Part shown: positions 48,260 to 56,953 of the stretch, piece after piece
Layout of the letters: each line of letters opens with the position of its first letter
How positions within the stretch are numbered: position 1 is the first letter of the stretch
From: Pontibacter amylolyticus
Lineage (GTDB): Bacteria; Bacteroidota; Bacteroidia; Cytophagales; Hymenobacteraceae
Direction of reading: 5' to 3'
NCBI RefSeq assembly: GCF_014638845.1
Contig: NZ_BMFP01000001.1
Location: 62,001 to 126,000 of the forward strand
DNA: 64,000 nt
Translations under genes and position numbers: made by a program
Notes under the pieces: generated by a model
What the model was told of the DNA's origin: nothing
The model's database searches: none
Seen by the model: only the letters and a program-made list of their open reading frames with translations

Positions 48260-48985
48260 CTAAATAGTATGCTTCGAAAACAAAGCCCCGTTGCGGCTTA
48301 CCAATTCCTGAAGCGTTCGGGCCAATAGCATCTGCAATTCCTGCCAGCGGGCACCTCCCTGCTGCGGGAATTTCTGGTTTACCTCGAGTTCGATGCCCAC
48401 ATACTCATTGGCTGTGAATTTACGACGCAGGTAGGTTGGGAAGCCATCGGATATACCCAGGTAGGGGTAGTTGAAGCGGACCAGTAGGTCTTTGTCTGCT
48501 TTGTTGAGCGCTGCTTTCCAATCTTTGCTGAAAGCCTGCTCGTGCTTCCGCTTGGGGTCATAGAGCAGTCCGATGTCAGCCTGGCGCTCCTCTCCGTTCA
48601 GCACCGGCGTAAAGGTATGAACAGCCACATGCAGCACGCCCCTTCCCGCCGATACGAAATCGGATACCATTTGCTCTACCTGCTCCCGGTAGGGTTTGTA
48701 GTGTTTTTCAAGCAGGCGCTCCTTTTCTGCGGGTGGCAGTACTTGGGTATAGGATGAGAAAAGCTTGGCATGATGCAGTGAACGGTTCAGCTCCACCAGA
48801 AGCCGGCTGGTCTCAGCATAGAAACCTACATCAGCGATTGGTTTTAGGGTATTATACAGTTCCAGTGCGCCAATATCGGAGCCCTGGTGCGTATTCAGTA
48901 TTTCCTCGTGCCCCTGAAAGAGTGGTGCATAGGCAGCGGGAATCAGGTTTCCTCCGTGTTCACAAGTCAGTAGTAGTCTCAGCAT
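48260..48985 (-). CDS. N-formylglutamate amidohydrolase-like protein
   Basis: 241 residues of the FGase fold, a zinc amidohydrolase related to HutG. LLLTCEHGGNLIP (about 5-17) and the HVAVHTFTPVL block (His ligands about 115-125) are present, as are DIGLLYDP and the late YVGIELEVNQ. It is the last gene of a four-gene operon; its start overlaps the preceding gene by 7 bp. In such operons, which contain peptide ligases, the enzyme probably cleaves or trims an acyl-glutamate-like bond rather than acting in histidine breakdown; this is inference. Confidence 0.85.
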   Translation of the reverse strand: MLRLLLTCEHGGNLIPAAYAPLFQGHEEILNTHQGSDIGALELYNTLKPIADVGFYAETSRLLVELNRSLHHAKLFSSYTQVLPPAEKERLLEKHYKPYREQVEQMVSDFVSAGRGVLHVAVHTFTPVLNGEERQADIGLLYDPKRKHEQAFSKDWKAALNKADKDLLVRFNYPYLGISDGFPTYLRRKFTANEYVGIELEVNQKFPQQGGARWQELQMLLARTLQELVSRNGALFSKHTI

Positions 48986-50235
48986 GGTTTTTCAGGTATA
49001 AAAACGCCGCCCCACTCCAGGCAACGCGCAAGGCTTTGGTAGACCCGCCGGATGTCCTGCTCTCCGGGGCTTTCGCCCATCGCCTCCACGATGCGCTTGG
49101 AAAGACAGCCGCGCGACAAAATCACATTCAGGGCATAGGCGACATGGGGCTGCTCTTCGAGGTTGAGTGTTTCGGCTACGATGTGCTTCCACAGTTCGCC
49201 TACCGTGCAGTTATCCTGGCAGTCGAAGCCAAAGCAGTCGATAAAGTCACGGTCGTTGATCACAACTTCCTGTCCACTGCGTACCACCTGCAGGAACAGG
49301 TCCGACAATCGGTTTTCGTCCCACTGCTTCAGTTTGTCTATACCTACCCAACGCTCACCAACCAGCGCCTGTATAGCGGCTACCACAGCCTGCAGCACGG
49401 CCATGTCGGCTACCGGACTCTCCTGAATATCGATGATGCGGATCTCGATGGCACTGCGGTCGAAGCGGGCGATGGCACCGCGCGAGTTCAGGAATTCCTC
49501 TTGCAGTACGCCCTCCGGATCGTAGGGTGCCACGGCTTCATACATCCGGTTCAGGATCTGCTCCTGATAATCTTTTTGTGTGAACACGGCCTCTGGTACC
49601 ACCTTCCCTGCAATCGCCGGAATCTTGCTCTGGTTGTGGCGGTATACCTCCAGGCGGGTGTCCAGCAAACCGGACACCTTACCGTCCAAAACAGGCGAAG
49701 AGGCAGCCAGGGCAGGTATAAGCGGCAGCACCATCCGGATGGCAGCGTGCAGCTTTCCGAACTCCTCGTCGTTGCCAAAGGGCAGGTTCAGGTGCGTACT
49801 CTGCAAATTGGCCCAGCCATGTCCGCGGCAGTCAAAAATGCGGTTGTAGGCTTCGTACACGGCATTGTGCTCGTGGGGCCATAGTTTGGTTTCCCTGAAG
49901 GGATCCATCAATGGGTGGGCGCCTGTCGGCAGCAGCATGGCGTTGTGCTTTGCGAGCAGCTGGTTTATCTTCCGGACATGCTCCTGGAAATCATTTTCCA
50001 GCCCTTCCAGGGTATGGGCGGGGGACTGTGTTTTCAGTTCCACCACATGCAGCACCAGTTCATTGGACCAGGCCATTTTGCCAAACTCCACATCCGACAC
50101 GTAGGCGCCTACCTCGTCATAGATCAGCTGGTCAGTGATGGGCCGCACCTGCAGCGTGTCCCGGTCCACGATCATGTATTCCATCTCCACACCATAGCCT
50201 TCAAACAGGTGCAGTGTCGCGGGTTTAGTACTCAT
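48979..50235 (-). CDS. GCS2-family carboxylate-amine ligase (YbdK-like)
   Basis: 418 residues from ATG 50235. It matches the glutamate-cysteine ligase 2 fold: LFEGYGVEMEYMIVD (metal-binding Glu pair), LPTGAHPLMDP, HLNLPFGNDEEF and the nucleotide-site RFDRSAIEIRIID. YbdK makes a gamma-glutamyl amide weakly in vitro; here the partner is a RimK-like ATP-grasp ligase whose stop it overlaps (11 bp). Substrate is unknown. It most likely joins an amino group to Glu or a peptide. Confidence 0.85.
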   Translation of the reverse strand: MSTKPATLHLFEGYGVEMEYMIVDRDTLQVRPITDQLIYDEVGAYVSDVEFGKMAWSNELVLHVVELKTQSPAHTLEGLENDFQEHVRKINQLLAKHNAMLLPTGAHPLMDPFRETKLWPHEHNAVYEAYNRIFDCRGHGWANLQSTHLNLPFGNDEEFGKLHAAIRMVLPLIPALAASSPVLDGKVSGLLDTRLEVYRHNQSKIPAIAGKVVPEAVFTQKDYQEQILNRMYEAVAPYDPEGVLQEEFLNSRGAIARFDRSAIEIRIIDIQESPVADMAVLQAVVAAIQALVGERWVGIDKLKQWDENRLSDLFLQVVRSGQEVVINDRDFIDCFGFDCQDNCTVGELWKHIVAETLNLEEQPHVAYALNVILSRGCLSKRIVEAMGESPGEQDIRRVYQSLARCLEWGGVFIPEKPC

Positions 50236-51700
50236 CTGTTCTAACGTTCTTGTTGTCATCTATGCGTTTCTTTATGGATTTAAGGATAGCGGTATAAAGC
50301 TCTTTTTTGAGTATCTGGTCCTCACAACCGGCGTCGATGCTGGGGTTGTCGTTTACTTCAATCACGTAGGCCTTTCCGTCAATCTCCTTAATATCCACTC
50401 CATATAGCCCATTGCCGATCAGGTTCGCCGCCTTGATGGCCGTGTGCAGCACCGCAAAGGGTACCTCTTCAAAAGGCACCGTTTCGGCATCACCTTCGGT
50501 ATCATTCTTTTTACCGTCCCAGTTATAGATCTGCCAGTGCCCTTTGGCCATGAAGTACTTGCAGGCATAGAGCGGCTGCTTGTCCATGATGCCGATGCGC
50601 CAGTCGAAGTCCGTTGGGGTGAACTCCTGCCCGATAATCAGCTCCGAATCAACCAGCATTGCATCCAGTTCCCGCTGCAGCCCTTCACTGTCTTTGGCCT
50701 TCACCACGCCCTGTGAAAAGGAACTATCCGGTTTCTTGAGCACGCAAGGTATACCCAGCTCCTGCTCCACCAGATCGCGGTTGTCTTTGTGGATGATCAT
50801 CGTTTTAGGTATAGGTACTTTGGCTTTTGTAAGCAGTTCCGCCAGGTATACCTTGTTGGTGCAGCGCAGGATCGAGATCGGATCGTCGATCACCACCAAT
50901 CCATCAGCATACGCTTTGCGGGCGAATTTGTAGGTATGGTGGTTCACCGAAGTGGTCTCGCGGATAAAGAGCGCATCAAACTCAGCCAGTCTGCGGTAAT
51001 CGTCTTTCGTGATCATCTCGACGTAGAAGCCCATGCTCTCACCGGCCTCCACAAAGTGCTGCAGGGCCTTTTTGTTAGAGGGCGGTTCCTTTTCATCCGG
51101 ATCAACCAGTATGGCCAGGTCGTAAATTTTGTTGCGCCCGATTTTAGCGCCTGAAAAGCGGTGCCTCGCGAAATAGGACTTCGCAAAACGCAGCAGGTAG
51201 CGCCAGTGGTGCTCCGGTACGTCGTTGATAGGTATGGCCGAAATGCTCTGCAGCACCCACTCATCCTTATAGACAAACTGCGCCCGCAGCAGGGGCGCCT
51301 GGAACAGGTCATGCAATTGCTTGCACAGCTTCTCGTACTTCTGCGCCACATTCTGCCCGAAGTAAATGCTTAGGGTAAAAGACTTGGACCGCAGACTCCC
51401 GAGGGTTTTCTGGATCAGGTCGTTAAGCTCCACGGTAATAGCCCGTACGATGGTCGGGCTTTTGAGGTCCTGCATGGTGGCCACACTGGGTATTGGCTTG
51501 TGACCCCGCGCCTCGGCCAGCAGGGACACGTAGTAACCGGCGCTCTGGTATTTGTAAGAGCGGCACAGGTTAAAAATTCGGGCATTCTTTATGTCCGTAT
51601 AGGCGGTATCTGTGAGGTAGGTTTGCACATCCACCACTTCCACGTCTTCTATCGCCACATCCCAGTCTTTGGGATAATCCACTACAACTATTTTTCGCAT
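50225..51700 (-). CDS. RimK-family ATP-grasp ligase with N-terminal RimK-like domain
   Basis: 491 residues. The N-terminal half (about 1-270) is the RimK-like N-terminal domain of unknown binding role. The ATP-grasp part (about 280-480) shows IPCVLKKPDSSFSQGVVKA (ATP and glycine loop), EFTPTDFDWRIGIMD and YVIEVNDNPSIDAG (metal-binding Glu and Asn). RimK relatives add Glu or other amino acids to peptides or proteins through amide bonds. The gene is 3 bp after the C39-like gene and overlaps the GCS2 gene. Confidence 0.88.
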   Translation of the reverse strand: MRKIVVVDYPKDWDVAIEDVEVVDVQTYLTDTAYTDIKNARIFNLCRSYKYQSAGYYVSLLAEARGHKPIPSVATMQDLKSPTIVRAITVELNDLIQKTLGSLRSKSFTLSIYFGQNVAQKYEKLCKQLHDLFQAPLLRAQFVYKDEWVLQSISAIPINDVPEHHWRYLLRFAKSYFARHRFSGAKIGRNKIYDLAILVDPDEKEPPSNKKALQHFVEAGESMGFYVEMITKDDYRRLAEFDALFIRETTSVNHHTYKFARKAYADGLVVIDDPISILRCTNKVYLAELLTKAKVPIPKTMIIHKDNRDLVEQELGIPCVLKKPDSSFSQGVVKAKDSEGLQRELDAMLVDSELIIGQEFTPTDFDWRIGIMDKQPLYACKYFMAKGHWQIYNWDGKKNDTEGDAETVPFEEVPFAVLHTAIKAANLIGNGLYGVDIKEIDGKAYVIEVNDNPSIDAGCEDQILKKELYTAILKSIKKRIDDNKNVRTDEY

Positions 51701-51703
51701 GGT

Positions 51704-52426
51704 TTATTCGTCGATGGGTTCAGAGTCCACTGGCTTGATGGCCAGCAGGTTGGCATCAAAAGTAGCCATGCCCAGCATAATGGAGTTGAGCAGGTGCGAT
51801 GCTTTCACCTCGTAGTAATTGTTTTGAAAAAAAGGATTCTCCTGATAAGGGTCGGCCACCACAATCTGTTTCTGATCATCTGCAAAGCCACACAGCACCA
51901 CAAAGTGCCCCATCGGGTAGCCGCGCACATCGTCGTACATGGAGTTGCCGGCTTCATCACTCGTTTCCCGGGCGCTCTGGTACAGGTAAGTAGCGCTGAG
52001 TCCAGTAAGCAGCGGAATGCCTTTCTCAAAATACTCGCGCAGCAGGCCTTTGGTCAGGTCGGTGCAGCGCAGCTCGCCGCCTCTTTCCAGAAAATCAATG
52101 TAAGCCAGTGTGGCTCTTTTAAACTTAGAGCCCTTCTTAAAAGCCAGCTGTTCCTCCAGTTTCACGATAATCTCCTCGTTGGTGAGTTGGAACCAGGTAG
52201 GATCAAAAATATGCAGGTTGTAGGTATAGATGCGGGCCTTATAACCCCGCTTCAGGGCATGGCAGGCCAGCAAAACCTCCAAAGTACCCCCTTCGTCCAG
52301 ATACGGCACTTCTTTGATGACCTCGCTGAGCGAGATGGTATCTTTGAAATAACGATACACCGCATGCAAACTGGTAGGTCCGCAAGTGGAGTCGTCAGGT
52401 TGCGTATGGATCTTGATTGGAATCAC
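51704..52426 (-). CDS. C39-like papain-fold peptidase
   Basis: 240 residues starting at GTG 52426. The triad is visible: Cys in DDSTCGPTSL (about residue 15), His in MGHFVVLCGF (about 171) and Asp in VVADPYQ (about 189). No signal peptide, no ABC domain. In C39 enzymes the fold clips leader peptides at double Gly; here it heads an operon of peptide ligases, so it may process or exchange the peptide product or a protein target. No precursor peptide gene is evident on either side. Spacer 52427-52623 shows nothing else. Confidence 0.8.
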   Translation of the reverse strand: MIPIKIHTQPDDSTCGPTSLHAVYRYFKDTISLSEVIKEVPYLDEGGTLEVLLACHALKRGYKARIYTYNLHIFDPTWFQLTNEEIIVKLEEQLAFKKGSKFKRATLAYIDFLERGGELRCTDLTKGLLREYFEKGIPLLTGLSATYLYQSARETSDEAGNSMYDDVRGYPMGHFVVLCGFADDQKQIVVADPYQENPFFQNNYYEVKASHLLNSIMLGMATFDANLLAIKPVDSEPIDE

Positions 52427-52623
52427 AGGCAGCTATTTTGTGTTGCACTTTATATCAGTGTGCCTGTTATACGCGGACTATGAAAGAAGTTATCTGTATT
52501 TTAGAAAGAAGAAGTAACAGTATGCCGCAGGATCAGTGCCATTTCTGCGCTTAATAATTCCGGTTTATATTGGGGAATATAAGTCGAAAACGTATCTTGT
52601 CTTTTACATAACGCTTGTTTAGA

Positions 52624-53310
52624 ATGAACTGGGCCTATCGGATTACAAAACGTGATAAAGTGGCATTTGCGCTGGGGTCAGTGTTTGCTATCATTATTCT
52701 GGCGAACTGGTTTGCCAGCTACAGCATCGGGCGGGTGAGCAACCAGTTCAGTGAGGTATACCACGACCGTTTGGTGCCTTCGCTGGTGATATCGGATGTG
52801 ATGGAACGCTACTACCAGAACCGCCTGACGCTGGAGGACCATATTCTTTCAGGCTCTGCCGCCCAGCAAGACAGTCTGCAACAGCTCGTGGAAGCGAATA
52901 CAATGGAGATCGAAGCACTAATCAGCCAGTTTGAGAAAACGTATTTGATCGAGCGCGAAAGTGCCGGGCTTGCTACCTATAATAAAGAGTTCGGAAAGCT
53001 GGTGGCGGTGCAGGACCGCATCTTAAAACTGAGCAGCGAAGGAGAAAAAGCACAGGCGGAGCACCTGTACCGGACAGAAGGGCATCAGGCCTTCCTGCAC
53101 TTGCTGGAGCCGCTGCACGAACTGATCAAATTGCAGGGGGAAGTAGGAAAGGAATTGTACCAGTCAGCTGATAGACAAGTGAAAACCCTGAAGGTGCTCT
53201 CATACCTGGTGATCGGTATGTCAGTATTTATCGCCCTGCTGGTGGCCACGCTCCTGCAGGCAACCCGCAAATTAAACAATATCAAACCCCAGAATTTCAG
53301 AATGAATTAA
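52624..53310 (+). CDS. Stand-alone four-helix-bundle chemoreceptor-like sensor (4HB_MCP)
   Basis: 228 residues from ATG 52624. Membrane helix 1 (about 14-32), a periplasmic four-helix bundle (about 35-180, Glu/Gln/Leu-rich), membrane helix 2 (about 188-208) and a short basic tail. This matches the ligand-binding part of methyl-accepting proteins without HAMP or signalling domains. Such stand-alone forms occur in Bacteroidota; role unknown. It is divergent from the peptidase operon, so a link with it is possible but not shown. Confidence 0.75.
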   Translation: MNWAYRITKRDKVAFALGSVFAIIILANWFASYSIGRVSNQFSEVYHDRLVPSLVISDVMERYYQNRLTLEDHILSGSAAQQDSLQQLVEANTMEIEALISQFEKTYLIERESAGLATYNKEFGKLVAVQDRILKLSSEGEKAQAEHLYRTEGHQAFLHLLEPLHELIKLQGEVGKELYQSADRQVKTLKVLSYLVIGMSVFIALLVATLLQATRKLNNIKPQNFRMN

Positions 53311-53316
53311 GGTGTG

Positions 53317-53415
53317 AAGTTAAAAAGGCAGAAAGTTAGAAAGTTAAAACCGAAACTGTAACGGCTCTTTATCTTCCTAACTTTCTACTTTTCTAACTAT
53401 TTAACTTTTTAACTT
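53317..53415. terminator. Long AT-rich hairpin between convergent genes
   Basis: AAGTTAAAAAG (53317-53327) pairs perfectly with CTTTTTAACTT (53405-53415), and the GAAAGTTAGAAAGTTA stretch inside pairs loosely with CTAACTTTCTACTTTTCTAA. The right arm runs into the argH stop codon. It probably ends both transcripts and belongs to the GTTAGAAA repeat family. Confidence 0.6.
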
Positions 53416-54745
53416 ATTTCACCAGCTCGCTCAATGCCTGCTCTGCCCTTTCGAATTGGAAGCCGGCAATCGCCTGTTCCATCAAGGCAGCGATTGCCTG
53501 GGTGCAAAGATTGCCGATACTGCCCTCGTGGGTATGGGTGACAGACTCCGGAACGGCGAAGGTGCCCGCTTCAATTCGTTCGCCCACCACTTTATACGCA
53601 TCCCGGAAAGGCATTCCAGCCAGCACCTCTGCATTCACGGCGTCTACGCTGAAGGCATACTTGTATTTCTCTTCGTCCATGATCTGATCACGCACCTGCA
53701 ACTGTGGTAGCATAAAGGCCATCATCTGCAGGCAGTCCTTCAGTTCGGTGATAGCCGGGAAGAGTGATTCCTTGAGCAACTGCAATTCGCGGTGGTAGCC
53801 GGACGGCAGGTTGACGAGGAGCATGGATATTTCAGTTGGTAATGCCTGCATGCGATTGCATTTACCGCGCATGATCTCAAACACATCCGGGTTCTTCTTG
53901 TGCGGCATGATGCTCGAGCCGGTCGTCAGGTTATCGGGCAGGCCCACAAAGGCAAAGTTCTGGCTCATGTACAGGCACAGGTCCATCGACATCCGCGCCA
54001 GCGTGGCTGCCACTGAAGCCATGGCCGTACTCACCACCCGTTCCGTCTTACCGCGACCCATCTGGGCGTACACCACATTGTAATTCAGGGTGCCAAAGCC
54101 GAGCAGATCCGTTGTCAGCTGGCGGTTGAGCGGGAACGAAGAGCCGTAGCCCGCAGCCGAGCCGAGCGGGTTTTTGTCCGTGATTTTGTAAGCCGCTTGT
54201 AGTAGGAGCACATCATCAACCAGACTCTCAGCATAGGCACCAAACCAAAGACCGAAGGACGAAGGCATGGCCACCTGCAGGTGCGTATAACCGGGCAGCA
54301 ATTTGTCTTTGTGGCGCTCACTTTGCTCCTGCAGCACATCAAACAGGGCTTTTACCTCCCACACCAGTTGCTGCAGTTCGTGGCGCAGGTATAGCTTCAG
54401 ATCCACGAGCACCTGGTCGTTGCGTGAGCGGCCACTGTGGATTTTTTTGCCAGCCTCTCCTAGCTTGCGGGTCAGCTCCAACTCCACCTGCGAATGGATG
54501 TCTTCCACGCCCGGTTCAATCTCAAAATCACCTGCCACAATACGGCGATAGATGTCTTTCATCTCCTGCTGCAGCGCATCCAGATCTTCTTTCTCCAGCA
54601 AACCTACCTGCTCCAGCATGCGCGTGTGCGCCAGGGAGCCGAGTACATCGAAAGCAGCCAGCTGCATGTCAAACTCAGGGTCGCGGCCAACGGTGAATTG
54701 CTCGATCTCCTTTTTGACGTCGGTGTTCTTTTGCCAGAGTTTCAT
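53414..54745 (-). CDS. argH: Argininosuccinate lyase
   Basis: 443 residues. Last step of arginine synthesis: argininosuccinate to arginine and fumarate. The fumarase-superfamily signature is GSSIMPHKKNPD (about 283-294); IHSGRSRNDQV, TDLLGFGTLNYN and HLQVAMPSSFG (TH-region) also fit. Gene eight of the minus-strand arg operon. Its start is preceded by a run of CACTCAAT-like repeats. Confidence 0.96.
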   Translation of the reverse strand: MKLWQKNTDVKKEIEQFTVGRDPEFDMQLAAFDVLGSLAHTRMLEQVGLLEKEDLDALQQEMKDIYRRIVAGDFEIEPGVEDIHSQVELELTRKLGEAGKKIHSGRSRNDQVLVDLKLYLRHELQQLVWEVKALFDVLQEQSERHKDKLLPGYTHLQVAMPSSFGLWFGAYAESLVDDVLLLQAAYKITDKNPLGSAAGYGSSFPLNRQLTTDLLGFGTLNYNVVYAQMGRGKTERVVSTAMASVAATLARMSMDLCLYMSQNFAFVGLPDNLTTGSSIMPHKKNPDVFEIMRGKCNRMQALPTEISMLLVNLPSGYHRELQLLKESLFPAITELKDCLQMMAFMLPQLQVRDQIMDEEKYKYAFSVDAVNAEVLAGMPFRDAYKVVGERIEAGTFAVPESVTHTHEGSIGNLCTQAIAALMEQAIAGFQFERAEQALSELVK

Positions 54746-54754
54746 ATTATGATT

Positions 54755-54790
54755 GAGTGATTTAGTGATTGCGTGATTGAGTGATTTTTC
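54755..54790. repeat. Tandem GATTGAGT-like repeat before argH
   Basis: Degenerate tandem units (GATTGAGTGATTT, TAGTGATTGC, GTGATTGAGTGATTT) lie within 45 bp of the argH start. The same kind of repeat is before argB (56755-56800). No gene is seen in 54746-54895. Confidence 0.7.
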
Positions 54791-54895
54791 TTTCTGTTAT
54801 TTCGAACGCTAGTGATATATCTGAATCTGGGTTTTTACATCCTGATTTCTCGCGCTGCTCGAAATGACATTTTATTTCGATTTCCGCTTGTGGCA

Positions 54896-55957
54896 CTACT
54901 TTACTACCCTTTCCAGGATATCAATATAAAGCGCTATACCTTCTTCCAGCTCCTTCAGGTAGATGAATTCATCGGCCATGTGCGAGCGGGCGGAGTCCCC
55001 CGGCCCGAGTTTGAGCGAAGGTATGGAGAGCAACGCCTGGTCGGATGTGGTTGGGGAGCCGTACGTCGTGCGGCCCAATGCTATGCCTGCCTGTACCAAC
55101 GGGTGTTCCATCGGTATAGAAGAAGGCTTGAGTCGCATGGAGCGGGGCGTCACTTCTGCCTTTACGTGCTGCCGTATCACTTCCAGCACCTCGTCCATGG
55201 AGTAGGCATCGGTCAACCGCACATCTACGGTGAACCTGCATTGGTCGGGCACCACGTTGTGCTGCGTACCTGCCTGCACCATGGTCACCGACATCTTCAC
55301 CGGTCCCAGGTGCTCCGATACTGTCGGGAAACGGTAAGTTTGAAACCAGGTAATATCCGGGAGCGCTTCATAGATTGCATTCAGTCCTTCCTCACGGGCA
55401 GCGTGACCGGAGCGGCCTTGGGCGACACAGTCGAGCACCAGCAAACCTTTTTCGGCCACGGCCAGCTGCATGAGCGTTGGCTCGCCCACAATGGCCGCTT
55501 CCAATTCTCCCAGTTCGGGAAGGATCAGTTCAAGTCCGTTCTTCCCTGAAATTTCTTCCTCGGCGGTTGCCGCAAAAACCAGGTTGTAGCGGAGATCAGA
55601 GCGCTCATAGAAGTACAGAAATGTTGCCAGCAGCGACACCAGGCAACCGCCTGCATCGTTGCTTCCTAATCCATAGAGTTTGCCGTCTTCAATGGTAGCA
55701 GCAAACGGATCGCGGGTATAGCCGGTGTTGGGCTTGACCGTGTCGTGGTGCGAGTTGAGCAGCAGTGTTGGCAGCGCTGCATTGTACTGCTTATTAAAGG
55801 CCCATACGTTGTTGAGCTTGCGGTGAATCTTCACTCCTTTGCTTTCCAGAAAACCTGCCATCAGGTCGGCCGTCTTGTCCTCTTCTCTGCTGAAAGAAGG
55901 TATAGCGATCAGCTGCCGCAGCAGCGCCAGCGACTCCAGGTATAGATCCTTATGCAT
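54896..55957 (-). CDS. M20-family deacylase of the arginine operon (ArgE-like)
   Basis: 353 residues from ATG 55957, which overlaps the argB stop. Zinc-site motifs are LNSHHDTVKP (His, Asp), LGSNDAGGCL (Asp) and TAEEEISGKNG (Glu pair). In Bacteroidota this gene stands for the step that removes the acyl group after carbamoylation, giving citrulline from an N-acylcitrulline. The acyl group is probably acetyl or succinyl; see the carbamoyltransferase. Assignment as ArgE-type is from operon place plus fold. Confidence 0.88.
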   Translation of the reverse strand: MHKDLYLESLALLRQLIAIPSFSREEDKTADLMAGFLESKGVKIHRKLNNVWAFNKQYNAALPTLLLNSHHDTVKPNTGYTRDPFAATIEDGKLYGLGSNDAGGCLVSLLATFLYFYERSDLRYNLVFAATAEEEISGKNGLELILPELGELEAAIVGEPTLMQLAVAEKGLLVLDCVAQGRSGHAAREEGLNAIYEALPDITWFQTYRFPTVSEHLGPVKMSVTMVQAGTQHNVVPDQCRFTVDVRLTDAYSMDEVLEVIRQHVKAEVTPRSMRLKPSSIPMEHPLVQAGIALGRTTYGSPTTSDQALLSIPSLKLGPGDSARSHMADEFIYLKELEEGIALYIDILERVVK

Positions 55958-56747
55958 GACTGAGTGTGATGGTGGTTCCTGAAAAGGCGCCTGCACTGGC
56001 TGAAGAAGGAAGTCCCTCTGCTTCCCCGATCAGCACAGCGCTCACGCCCTGGCGGAGCGCTGCGAAGGCATTGTCCAGTTTCGGGATCATGCCATCCGTT
56101 ACAATGCCTTTCTCTTTCAGTTCCCTGTACTTGTATTGGTCTATTTGGGCGATCACAGCGTCATCATCTTCTGCATTGGCTAACACACCTTTCTTTTCGA
56201 AACAGTACACCAACTGTACCTGGTAATGTGGTGCCAGTGCCGTAGCCAGTACCGAAGCGATGGTGTCGGCGTTGGTATTGAGCAGGCTTCCCTGCCCATC
56301 ATGCGTAAGGGGTGCAAAAACAGGAGTAAGTCCGGCATTCAGCAGCGCTCGTATGGCATCAGCATTTAAAGTTTCAGGACCAGCTATATCCCCGGCAAAA
56401 CCGTAGTCCACCGTTTTCACGGGGCGCTTGGAGGCAGGTATGGCATTAGCGTCGGCACCCGTCATCCCGATGGCGTTGCAGCCCAGTGCCTGCAGTTGTG
56501 CCACCACGTTTTTGTTGATGAGCCCGGCGTACACCATGGTCACCAGCTTGAGTGTTTCAGCGTCGGTCAGGCGGCGGCCTTCTACATATTGTGGCTGTAT
56601 ACCTAGTTGCAGCCCGATGGTAGAAGCGATTTTGCCGCCACCATGCACCAGTAGTTTTGGCCCGGGCAGTTGCGCGAAATCAATCAAAAAACGCTGCAAC
56701 CGCTCCGGGTTATCTAATACATTTCCGCCTATTTTAATGATGTACAT
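55950..56747 (-). CDS. argB: N-acetyl(acyl)glutamate kinase
   Basis: About 265 residues from ATG 56747. Amino acid kinase fold: KIGGNVLDN start, LVHGGGKIAS (phosphate loop), NKNVVAQLQALGCNAIGMTGADAN, and VTDGMIPKLDNAFAALRQGV (ATP site). It phosphorylates the acylglutamate in step 2. The start overlaps a repeat region rich in CACTCA units; the upstream frame opens to 56852 but that part is not conserved. Confidence 0.94.
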   Translation of the reverse strand: MYIIKIGGNVLDNPERLQRFLIDFAQLPGPKLLVHGGGKIASTIGLQLGIQPQYVEGRRLTDAETLKLVTMVYAGLINKNVVAQLQALGCNAIGMTGADANAIPASKRPVKTVDYGFAGDIAGPETLNADAIRALLNAGLTPVFAPLTHDGQGSLLNTNADTIASVLATALAPHYQVQLVYCFEKKGVLANAEDDDAVIAQIDQYKYRELKEKGIVTDGMIPKLDNAFAALRQGVSAVLIGEAEGLPSSASAGAFSGTTITLSHA

Positions 56748-56754
56748 TTTTTGT

Positions 56755-56800
56755 ATTGAGTGAATGAGTGAGTTAGTGATTGAGTGATTTGGGAATGATT
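56755..56800. repeat. Tandem TGAGTGA-like repeat before argB
   Basis: Units ATTGAGTGA, ATGAGTGA, GTTAGTGA, TTGAGTGA follow each other directly upstream of the argB start and end near an inverted piece (CACTCATT at 56800). Confidence 0.65.
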
Positions 56801-56884
56801 CACTCATTCCTTTGCCCCCGCTCGCTTCCCGCCACTTGTGCATCTGACACATACTAGCGGTTAGAGTCCGCCTGATGGCTCACA

Positions 56885-56899
56885 CTCGCCAGAGGCGAG
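56885..56899. repeat. REP-like hairpin between argB and the carbamoyltransferase gene
   Basis: CTCGCC-AGA-GGCGAG within a GC-rich block (56866-56909), bounded by AT-rich AATCAACAATTAAC repeats to 56953. The contrast in composition marks it as an inserted palindromic repeat. Confidence 0.6.
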
Positions 56900-56953
56900 C
56901 GTGGCAGTTCTAAATTGAAGATCAATCAACAATTAACAATCGCCAATCAACAA

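Noticed and set aside
48733..49884. 383-codon plus-strand open frame over the GCS2 gene
   Set aside because: Antisense to a gene with clear family motifs and operon overlaps; composition is typical of a shadow frame.
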